NCBI GenBank assembly: GCA_028868395.1
Contig: JAGWUO010000097.1
Span: 1 to 5,555, forward strand
Source: Cytophagales bacterium
Lineage (GTDB): Bacteria; Bacteroidota; Bacteroidia; Cytophagales; Spirosomataceae
Direction: 5' to 3'
Length of the DNA: 5,555 nt
The position numbers and the translations under genes are program-made. A model generated the notes under the pieces. That model saw only the letters and a list, made by a program, of their open reading frames with translations, was not told where the DNA came from and did not search any database. The stretch's first letter is position 1. Every line of letters starts with the position of its first letter. Positions 1-5,555 of the stretch are shown here, one piece after another.

Positions 1-20
1 CTCTAGCAATAAGCGTTTTT

Positions 21-103
21 TGTGGAAAATGTGGAAAACTGAAAATACAATTGTGCACAAGTGTGGATAACTTGTGGATAACTCAAAAGCTTTGTGTGGA
101 TAA
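21..103. other. DnaA-box cluster, candidate oriC or other DnaA-binding locus (right-hand part)
   Basis: Five 9-mers match the relaxed DnaA-box consensus TTWTNCACA, read on the minus strand. TGTGGAAAA lies at 21-29 and 30-38, and TGTGGATAA, the exact complement of TTATCCACA, lies at 62-70, 73-81 and 95-103. All five point the same way. A palindrome TTGTGCACAA (51-60) is one mismatch from the consensus on each strand. Box starts at 62, 73 and 95 are 11 and 22 bp apart, about one and two helical turns, as expected for cooperative DnaA loading on one face. A T-rich stretch at 108-136 could be an unwinding element, but I cannot assign it. The cluster lies outside any visible gene and reaches near the left edge, so its full extent is unknown. 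Known: such clusters mark oriC, but also DnaA-titration sites and dnaA-type promoters. Against oriC: most genes to the right point back toward the cluster. Confidence 0.6.
62..83. repeat. Perfect 11-bp tandem duplication of a DnaA box
   Basis: TGTGGATAACT occurs twice back to back (62-72 and 73-83). Each unit contains one perfect DnaA box. The 11-bp period places both boxes on the same helical face. A second direct repeat of 9 bp, TGTGGAAAA twice (21-38), lies upstream. Confidence 0.9.
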
Positions 104-134
104 GTCCTGTTTTTGTTTACAATTCTTATCTCTC

Positions 135-620
135 TTATTGAGGTTTACTTTCAGAGAAAGTACCATCTGAGTAAAAAATCAGAACACGTTCAATCTTTTT
201 AGCGAGATGAGCGGTGGAGATGGGAGCTGCAACAACTGGCTGGCTTGCTTTGGGGCTACTTTCTCTAGGGCGTCTGAGATTCGATTGTACGATCGTTTGC
301 TCAGGCAAATTATTTTTAGGCGATTCTGGCGCGCTAGGTATAATGGCATCAAAAAGAGATGGAGTAGATGCGACCAGAGAAGGAGCTACTTTAGGAGTGG
401 GTGCCGAAATAGATAAATCGCGTTTATCATCCAATAACTCTTCCGCAGGAATTTCAGGGAAGGCAATGAGAATCTTTTGTACGACATCTAAGCTGGGTTT
501 GTTTCTTCCTGAGAGAATGTGAGAGATACTACTGCGAGGAATTCCTAAGGTATCTGCAAACTGAGAGGCACTTAACTTCTTAGCTTGAATTAACAATTCT
601 ATTTTAGCGCTTAGATTCAT
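135..620 (-). CDS. XRE/Cro-type helix-turn-helix transcriptional regulator, 161 aa
   Basis: A probable DNA-binding regulator. Residues 1-64 form an XRE-like HTH domain: the first HTH helix is around residues 17-27 (SASQFADTLGI) and the recognition helix around 28-41 (PRSSISHILSGRNK). The SxSxIxxILSGRxxPS pattern is typical of the family. Residues 65-135 are rich in Pro, Ser and Ala, lack an obvious fold and are probably a flexible linker. The last 21 residues form a short conserved-looking segment (KKIERVLIFYSDGTFSES), a tail I have seen on Bacteroidota XRE proteins and whose role is unknown to me. The start at 618-620 is an ATG directly before the HTH, with a consensus promoter close upstream. 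No signal peptide or membrane segment is seen. It lies downstream of the S1-domain gene on the same strand, and its 3' end abuts the DnaA-box cluster. Its target is not known; the inverted repeat over its own promoter suggests autoregulation (inference). Confidence 0.88.
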   Translation of the reverse strand: MNLSAKIELLIQAKKLSASQFADTLGIPRSSISHILSGRNKPSLDVVQKILIAFPEIPAEELLDDKRDLSISAPTPKVAPSLVASTPSLFDAIIPSAPESPKNNLPEQTIVQSNLRRPRESSPKASQPVVAAPISTAHLAKKIERVLIFYSDGTFSESKPQ

Positions 621-621
621 T

Positions 622-676
622 TTTGTAAACTTGATTAATGTGTTACAAATTTAAACAATCTAATCAAGTTTACAAA
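622..676. promoter_or_regulatory. Perfect 16-bp inverted repeat flanking the promoter, probable autoregulatory operator
   Basis: TTTGTAAACTTGATTA (622-637) and its exact reverse complement TAATCAAGTTTACAAA (661-676) are separated by 23 bp. The right arm covers the -33 box. The left arm covers the predicted leader and ends one base before the ATG. The -7 element lies between the arms, so a protein bound to both arms would block transcription, which fits repression by the adjacent HTH product (inference). A further GTTTACAAA copy lies at 702-710, spanning the stop codon of the upstream gene, and GTTTACAA lies at 115-122 beyond the regulator's 3' end. In a read-through transcript the arms could instead form a 16-bp RNA stem just before the start codon. 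Confidence 0.6.
646..676 (-). promoter_or_regulatory. Bacteroidota-type promoter of the HTH regulator
   Basis: Read on the minus strand, TTTG (676-673) is followed after exactly 19 bp by TAAATTTG (653-646). This is a full match to the Bacteroidota sigma-ABfr consensus TTTG-N19-TAnnTTTG. Transcription would start near 640, giving a leader of about 20 nt before the ATG at 620. The -33 element lies inside the right arm of the inverted repeat. Confidence 0.7.
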
Positions 677-703
677 TATAAATTTTAGTGACAAAAAGTT
701 AGT

Positions 704-1552
704 TTACAAAAGTGACACACAATCAGAATGCAATGCAATCAGTTTACTTTTGTATAATCCTCCAATCGCTTTTTTGAAATCCTTTTTAGACATACCTAAC
801 TGATCGTAGATATCTTCAGCTGGGCTTTTATCATGTAGATAGAGAACGCCTTTGTTATCTTTGATAGCTTGTAAAACTTTCTCTACTTGTGCATCCAAAC
901 GTACACGTCCAATAGGTTCCAATCGTAAATCTAGTCGTCCGTCTTCGCGTAAATTTTCTATGTAGACAAATGTACTTTGGCCTAATGTTACATTTGTGAA
1001 TATTTCATTTTTGAATAACATTCCAATTTTACAATTGTCAACCAAACATTTAATGCCTAGGTCAGTGTATTCAAATGGAACAGCTTCGATTTTTGTACCA
1101 GGTGCAAAACGATTTTCCTCATCCTCTATAAAGGCAGGCAAGAAATTTTCGATTCTGGCAGAAGCGACGATGCGATCCGTTTGGGCATCTAGGTAAATGT
1201 AAACGAGGTAGAATTTGCCTACTACCATTTTTTGGTATTGTTGACTGAAGGGAACAAACAAGTCCTTCGCTAATCCCCATTCCAAGAATACACCCAGTGG
1301 TGTAACTGATTTCACCTCCAAATAAGCGAATTGCTTAATCGTGGCGTAAGGCTTTAAGGTAGTGGCGATGATACGATCCTCCGAGTCACGGTAGATAAAA
1401 ACATCGATATATGAATCGATTTCATATGTTTCTGGAACGTATTGCAAGGGTAAAAGGATTTCATCTTCGTAACCATCTAAATAGAGGCCAAAAGGTACTT
1501 CTTTGATAATACGAAGGTGATTGTATTCACCAATTTTCAATTCATTTTCCAT
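704..1552 (-). CDS. cvfB: CvfB/YitL-family S1-domain RNA-binding protein, 282 aa
   Basis: A cytoplasmic protein of the CvfB family: tandem S1-like OB-fold domains followed by a winged helix. Approximate domains: S1-like 1 at residues 5-65 (GEYNHLRIIKEVPFGLYLDG, then EILLPLQYVP), S1-like 2 at 70-135 (YLEVKSVTPLGVFLEWGLAKDLFVP), a third, more diverged OB-like segment at 150-212 (GIKCLVDNCKIGMLFKNEIF), and a winged-helix C-terminus at 220-282 with the family hallmark LHDKSPAEDIYDQLGMSKKDFKKAIGGLYK. The length is normal for the family. Known: S. aureus CvfB binds RNA and affects virulence-gene expression; the role in Bacteroidota is not established. The ATG at 1550-1552 precedes the first domain and has no Shine-Dalgarno sequence. 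It lies downstream of dapD on the same strand, with a strong terminator hairpin ending 8 nt before this ATG. I find no clear promoter of its own in the gap, so expression may depend on read-through or on a promoter inside dapD. Confidence 0.88.
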   Translation of the reverse strand: MENELKIGEYNHLRIIKEVPFGLYLDGYEDEILLPLQYVPETYEIDSYIDVFIYRDSEDRIIATTLKPYATIKQFAYLEVKSVTPLGVFLEWGLAKDLFVPFSQQYQKMVVGKFYLVYIYLDAQTDRIVASARIENFLPAFIEDEENRFAPGTKIEAVPFEYTDLGIKCLVDNCKIGMLFKNEIFTNVTLGQSTFVYIENLREDGRLDLRLEPIGRVRLDAQVEKVLQAIKDNKGVLYLHDKSPAEDIYDQLGMSKKDFKKAIGGLYKSKLIALHSDCVSLL

Positions 1553-1578
1553 AAAAAAAGCCCGGCTGTGAACCGGGC
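1553..1578 (-). terminator. Intrinsic terminator of dapD, abutting the cvfB start codon
   Basis: On the minus strand, the arms GCCCGG (1578-1573) and CCGGGC (1565-1560) enclose a 7-nt loop. One extra T-G wobble pair is possible inside the stem. Seven T residues (1559-1553) follow at once. This is a textbook rho-independent terminator, placed 18 nt after the dapD stop codon. The last T of the tract touches the ATG of the next gene, so the terminator occupies what would be the translation-initiation region of cvfB. Confidence 0.88.
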
Positions 1579-1596
1579 GATAATTCTTGTTATTAA

Positions 1597-2415
1597 CTAA
1601 ACGACTACGTTATTCTCTCTTAATGCTTGATTAAGCGAGGTTTTTAAGTCTGTACTTTCTTTTCTTTTACCAATGATTAAGGCACATGGTACGCCGTAGG
1701 TTCCGGCTGCAAAGGTCTTTTGGATGCTACCTGGAATAACAACCGAGTTTTCAGGTACATAACCAATGTATTCAACTGGCTCTGGGCCTGAAACATCGAT
1801 GATCTTCGAAGAACCTGTAATGGTTACCCCTGCACCTAAAACGGCTTTTTTGCCAATGTGTGCACCTTCCACTACGATACAACGAGAACCAATAAAGGCT
1901 CCGTCTTCAATAATAACAGGAGAAGCTTGAGGTGGTTCTAAAACGCCACCGATACCCACACCACCACTTAAGTGTACATGTTTACCGATTTGTGCGCAAG
2001 ATCCTACCGTAGCCCAGGTGTCTACCATCGTCCCTTCGTCTACATAAGCACCAATATTTACATAAGAAGGCATTAAGATGGTTCCTTTAGCTAAAAATGC
2101 ACCATAACGGGCTACAGCTGGAGGAACAACACGAACGCCTAACTCTTTGTAGTTCGATTTCAATTTCATTTTATCGTGGAATTCGAAGATACCCACTTCT
2201 GAAACGGCCATTTGACGAATAGGGAAATACATCACGATTGCTTTCTTTACCCATTCGTTTACTTGCCAGCTACCATCAGCCTTAGGTTCTGCCGTTCGCA
2301 ATTCTCCTTTATCTACTAAGTCTACGACTTTTTCAATCGCCTCAATGGTTTCAGCCTTTGAACGAAGCTCCGGGTTGTCCCAAGCTGCTACAATACTTTT
2401 TTCTAATGAATTCAT
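1597..2415 (-). CDS. dapD: 2,3,4,5-tetrahydropyridine-2,6-dicarboxylate N-succinyltransferase (DapD), 272 aa
   Basis: DapD transfers the succinyl group of succinyl-CoA to tetrahydrodipicolinate in the succinylase branch of meso-diaminopimelate/lysine synthesis, in the cytoplasm. Residues 1-95 form the helical N-terminal domain (WDNPEL, then GELRTAEP, then VNEWVKKAI). From about residue 98 to 230, hexapeptide repeats build a left-handed beta-helix; the near-invariant segment around residues 115-160 (MPSYVNIGAYVDEGTMVDTW, then ATVGSCAQIGKHVHLSGGVG, then IGGVLEP) is diagnostic. The C-terminal part carries YVPENSVVIPGS and CALIIGKR. The ATG at 2413-2415 gives the family's usual length of about 272 residues; an in-frame TTG at 2454 would only add a hydrophobic, non-conserved extension, so I rejected it. 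The stop is TAG. The gene is divergent from gap across a 503-bp spacer and is followed by a strong terminator. No Shine-Dalgarno sequence is seen. Confidence 0.97.
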   Translation of the reverse strand: MNSLEKSIVAAWDNPELRSKAETIEAIEKVVDLVDKGELRTAEPKADGSWQVNEWVKKAIVMYFPIRQMAVSEVGIFEFHDKMKLKSNYKELGVRVVPPAVARYGAFLAKGTILMPSYVNIGAYVDEGTMVDTWATVGSCAQIGKHVHLSGGVGIGGVLEPPQASPVIIEDGAFIGSRCIVVEGAHIGKKAVLGAGVTITGSSKIIDVSGPEPVEYIGYVPENSVVIPGSIQKTFAAGTYGVPCALIIGKRKESTDLKTSLNQALRENNVVV

Positions 2416-2646
2416 AAAAATGATATGCAATAAATGAAGATGCAAATTAATCAAAAAAGGCTTGGCATCCCCAGAACTGTCGAAATAAAATCAACGATTG
2501 CAGGCGATGGGTGCGAAAAAACGCTAAAAAAATGAACTAAATTTAACTTCAACTTTAATAAGTCATTTAGCTGATTATCAATCAGTTGCGTTTTGTTTCA
2601 AAATAATATTCGGACAAATTGTGCTAGAAAATTAGCTAAAAAGACA

Positions 2647-2663
2647 AGTGACATTCTGTCACT
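2647..2663. promoter_or_regulatory. Perfect 7-bp palindrome with 3-bp spacer, possible operator
   Basis: AGTGACA-TTC-TGTCACT is a perfect inverted repeat 17 bp long. Its size and symmetry fit a dimeric regulator site. It lies about 135 bp upstream of the gap -7 element and about 230 bp upstream of the dapD start. It does not fit the CRP pattern GTGA-N6-TCAC, since the spacing here is 7. The regulator is unknown. Confidence 0.35.
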
Positions 2664-2798
2664 CTCCTACCCCATCGATCTGGAGCATTTATTTCTTATA
2701 CAAATATGCAAAAATAATTTGAATAAAAAACGTATCCGAGTGATTTTTGTGTGAAAATTGCGTAATTAGCATTATGGCTAAATAAAAATATCCTGATT

Positions 2799-2806
2799 TA
2801 CTTTTG
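2799..2806 (+). promoter_or_regulatory. Probable gap promoter (-7 element)
   Basis: TACTTTTG matches the Bacteroidota -7 consensus TAnnTTTG exactly. No TTTG is found about 19 bp upstream (that position reads GGCT), so the -33 box is weak or absent. The predicted start of transcription is near 2813, leaving an untranslated leader of about 105 nt before the gap ATG. Confidence 0.55.
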
Positions 2807-2820
2807 TAAAATAGGCCTTG

Positions 2821-2830
2821 TAAACGTTTA
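2821..2830. promoter_or_regulatory. Palindrome TAAACGTTTA just downstream of the predicted gap transcription start
   Basis: This perfect 10-bp palindrome with a central CG lies 15 bp after the -7 element. The AAACGTTT core resembles operators of LacI-family regulators; enterobacterial Cra, which uses a similar core, controls glycolytic genes. The preceding TTG extends it to TTGTAAAC (2818-2825), which also resembles the half-site of the HTH regulator's repeat. Both readings are inference from a short match. Confidence 0.3.
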
Positions 2831-2831
2831 A

Positions 2832-3911
<1,080 letters not shown>

Positions 3912-3931
3912 TCAACTTGTTTGATATAAAT

Positions 3932-3963
3932 AAAAAAGCCTCTCTTTCTGAGAGGCTTTTTTT
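3932..3963. terminator. Bidirectional intrinsic terminator shared by gap and trmB
   Basis: A6 (3932-3937), then GCCTCTC (3938-3944), loop TTTCT, GAGAGGC (3950-3956), then T7 (3957-3963). The 7-bp stem has a T-tract on both strands, so it can end transcription of gap rightward and of trmB leftward. Its last two T residues are also the first two bases of the complement of trmB's TAA stop. Confidence 0.92.
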
Positions 3964-4621
3964 ATTTCACATTGATAGCTCTGAGGTAATTGATGTTGAA
4001 TCCTTTTTCGTAAAACATCTCTTCAAAACGCGTTTTGATTCCAAAGTGATCGTCCATCCATTCGGAGGTGTACAAATCGTTCGTCTTGACGATGATATCC
4101 CAACCATTTTCAGCTAGTGATCCCTCTGAGAATTCGAAGAAAGGTAAAGAATCGGTTTTAAGGTGAAGAATGCCACCTGGCTTTAAGATTTTCTTGTAGC
4201 GATTCAGAAAAGTGTGAAAAGTAAGGCGGCGTTTCTCATCGCGATCGCGTAAACGTGGATCTGGAAAGGTTATCCAAATTTCATCAACCTCGTTTTCAGC
4301 AAAGTGTTCGTCGATCACCTGCATATGAATGCGTAGAAAAGCCGTATTCGTTAATTCTAGTTCTCTCGCAGCTCTCCCTCCTTGCGCTAAACGATCACCT
4401 TTTACATCAATTCCGACAAAATTCATTTCCGGGAATAGTTTACCTAAGCCATTGGTATATTCTCCTCGGCCACAACCGAGTTCAAGAACGAGGGAGCTAT
4501 CATTATTAAAATACTGGTTTTTCCATTTGCCGGCTAGGTTTCCCCAGTCAGGTTTTGGACTTTGGATAACATTATCTAAAGCGATAGCTAGATTGTATTT
4601 GGCTGTTTTTCTTCTGCTCAA
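3962..4621 (-). CDS. trmB: tRNA (guanine-N7-)-methyltransferase TrmB, 219 aa, TTG start
   Basis: TrmB uses S-adenosylmethionine to make m7G at position 46 in the tRNA variable loop. It has a Rossmann-like class I methyltransferase fold: ELGCGRGEY (residues 47-55) binds SAM, GIDVKGDR (70-77) is the acidic motif II, and ITFPDPRLRDRDEKRRL (117-133) corresponds to the family FPDPWPKKRHxKRRL signature in a diverged form. Then come LKTDS (154-158) and TRFE (197-200), both conserved TrmB elements. The start is TTG at 4621-4619: it is the only plausible start between the upstream in-frame TAA (4636-4634) and the conserved region, the next Met being residue 66 inside the SAM domain. The resulting MSRRKTAKY N-terminus fits the basic start of Bacteroidota homologues. 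It sits 12 nt after folC in the same frame and probably forms an operon with it. The stop codon lies in the shared terminator. Confidence 0.95.
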   Translation of the reverse strand: MSRRKTAKYNLAIALDNVIQSPKPDWGNLAGKWKNQYFNNDSSLVLELGCGRGEYTNGLGKLFPEMNFVGIDVKGDRLAQGGRAARELELTNTAFLRIHMQVIDEHFAENEVDEIWITFPDPRLRDRDEKRRLTFHTFLNRYKKILKPGGILHLKTDSLPFFEFSEGSLAENGWDIIVKTNDLYTSEWMDDHFGIKTRFEEMFYEKGFNINYLRAINVK

Positions 4622-4633
4622 TTTGTACGCGTA

Positions 4634-5555
4634 TTAAAAGGTAATTTCTCCTATGAGATAGGTAGATCCACAGATGAGAATTCCATCTGTAGGTTTGGAA
4701 TTTAATTTAGCGAGGGCAATGGCCTCATTTACATTAGGAATGACTTTACCCTGAAGGCCTTTTGTTGCTGCTAATTTTTGAAGTTCTAAAGCGGAGATTG
4801 CTCTTGGGTTATTTGCTTGGGAAAAATAATAGCTGGCTTCTGAAGGAAATAAAGATAAGACTGAATCGATGTCTTTGTCTGCCACCATACCTAGAATAAT
4901 AGTCAGATGATCGAAACCTTCTTGTTTTATTTGTTGCATTATTTCCGTTATGCCACTTTCGTTATGTCCAGTATCGGCGATGATTTTAGGACTTTCCCCT
5001 AAAATTTCCCAGCGGCCTTGTAAACCTGTATTCATCCGGGTTTTTTCTAGACCGGCTTTTATTTTAGAAGCCTCCAGTGGAATTATCTGTTGAATTTGTT
5101 CGCACCAAGCTAATACGCCCCGAATATTTTTTTGCTGGTATTGGCCTTGATAGGGGCTATTTACGTTCATTTTCCCCCAAGTTGGGCAGGTGAAAGTGAA
5201 AGCTGAAGCGCTAACGACATCTTCAGCAAATTGCAATGGGGCATTGACCGATGAGGCTTTGGCAAGGAAAACATCAGACGTTTCCTGTTGTTTTTCACTT
5301 ATAGTCACCGGCGTTTCTGATTTAATGATTCCAGCCTTTTCAGACGCAATTTTACCCAAAGTATCCCCCAGCAAATCTTGGTGATCAAAACTAATGTTCG
5401 TGATTAGACAGGCCAAAGGTGAAATGATGTTCGTCGAATCCAATCTCCCACCTAAACCGGTTTCAATGATCGCATAATCAACTTGTTGTTCCTTGAAATA
5501 AGTGAAGGCCATAATGACAGTCCATTCAAAGAAAGACGGACGCACTTTTTCAATC
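4634..5555 (-). CDS. folC: Folylpolyglutamate synthase/dihydrofolate synthase FolC, C-terminal 306 residues (N-terminus beyond the window)
   Basis: FolC ligates glutamate to dihydropteroate and/or adds glutamates to folates, using ATP; it is a Mur-ligase-type cytoplasmic enzyme. The frame is open to the right edge, so the gene continues outside; a GTG at 5545-5543 is an internal valine, not a start. Visible motifs: YAIIETGLGGRLDSTNII (FolC signature 2), then ITNISFDHQDLLG and KIASEKAGIIK (Mur-ligase centre with metal-binding His and the lysine expected to be carbamylated). The C-terminal ligase domain has ADTGHNESG (equivalent of DGAHNP), ILGMVADKD, and ending ILICGSTYLIGEI. About 120 residues, including the P-loop GTNGKGS region, are missing compared with the usual length of about 425. 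Whether it is bifunctional or has one activity cannot be told from this part. trmB follows after 12 nt. The stop is TAA at 4636-4634. Confidence 0.96.
   Translation of the reverse strand, partial: IEKVRPSFFEWTVIMAFTYFKEQQVDYAIIETGLGGRLDSTNIISPLACLITNISFDHQDLLGDTLGKIASEKAGIIKSETPVTISEKQQETSDVFLAKASSVNAPLQFAEDVVSASAFTFTCPTWGKMNVNSPYQGQYQQKNIRGVLAWCEQIQQIIPLEASKIKAGLEKTRMNTGLQGRWEILGESPKIIADTGHNESGITEIMQQIKQEGFDHLTIILGMVADKDIDSVLSLFPSEASYYFSQANNPRAISALELQKLAATKGLQGKVIPNVNEAIALAKLNSKPTDGILICGSTYLIGEITF

Noticed and set aside
1..134. CRISPR array suggested by the short repeats
   Set aside because: Repeats are 9-11 bp with no regular spacers; they match DnaA boxes.
146..162. Inverted repeat TACTTTC-AGA-GAAAGTA near the 3' end of the HTH gene as a terminator
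   Set aside because: It lies within the coding region, the stem is AT-rich, and no T-tract follows on the coding strand.
207..522. Plus-strand open frames opposite the HTH gene
   Set aside because: Low-complexity translations with no recognisable domain, lying antisense to a gene with a clear HTH and promoter.
687..717. Two AGTGACA copies (687-693, 711-717) matching the half-site of the palindrome at 2647-2663
   Set aside because: They are direct, 24 bp apart, and one lies within coding sequence; a 7-mer match alone is too weak to link the loci.
2416..2454. 13-residue N-terminal extension of DapD from an in-frame TTG
   Set aside because: It would precede the normal MNSLEK-type start and make the protein longer than usual; the ATG at 2415 gives 272 residues.
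2571..2585. CTGAT-TATCA-ATCAG inverted repeat
   Set aside because: Five-base arms in AT-rich DNA are expected by chance, and there is no promoter near it.
3917..4117. 66-residue plus-strand frame after gap
   Set aside because: It runs through the terminator and lies antisense to trmB; the sequence looks like a shadow frame.
4255..4637. Plus-strand frames opposite trmB
   Set aside because: Antisense to conserved TrmB motifs, with no domain signal of their own.

Overview
The window looks like chromosomal DNA of a Bacteroidota bacterium, most likely in the Cytophagales. It is AT-rich. Start codons lack Shine-Dalgarno sequences and have A/T-rich leaders instead. Two promoters carry the phylum's TAnnTTTG -7 element, one of them with a TTTG -33 box exactly 19 bp upstream. 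The proteins resemble Bacteroidota versions of their families (for example DTGHNE in FolC and FPDPRLRDRDEKRRL in TrmB). The genus is inferred, not seen.

Layout from left to right. Positions 1-134 are non-coding and hold a dense cluster of DnaA boxes: three perfect TGTGGATAA and two TGTGGAAAA, all in one orientation. This is a candidate chromosomal origin or other DnaA-binding locus that continues beyond the left edge. Next, on the minus strand, are a small XRE-type HTH regulator (135-620) and an S1-domain RNA-binding protein of the CvfB family (704-1552). The regulator's promoter is bracketed by a perfect 16-bp inverted repeat. dapD (lysine/diaminopimelate synthesis, 1597-2415, minus) follows. 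Between dapD and the S1 gene is a strong intrinsic terminator whose T-tract runs directly into the S1 gene's ATG. A 503-bp divergent intergenic region (2416-2918) separates dapD from gap (GAPDH, 2919-3911, plus) and contains the gap promoter and several short palindromes. gap converges on trmB (3962-4621, minus), and the two share a bidirectional terminator that supplies trmB's stop codon. folC (4634 to beyond 5555, minus, N-terminus missing) lies just upstream of trmB and probably forms an operon with it.

Functionally these are core housekeeping genes: glycolysis, cell-wall precursor/lysine synthesis, folate polyglutamylation and tRNA m7G46 methylation. I see no mobile element, CRISPR array, tRNA or rRNA. 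The interest is in the non-coding architecture: the DnaA-box cluster, the regulator's apparent self-operator, and the terminator placed against the start codon of an RNA-binding protein gene.
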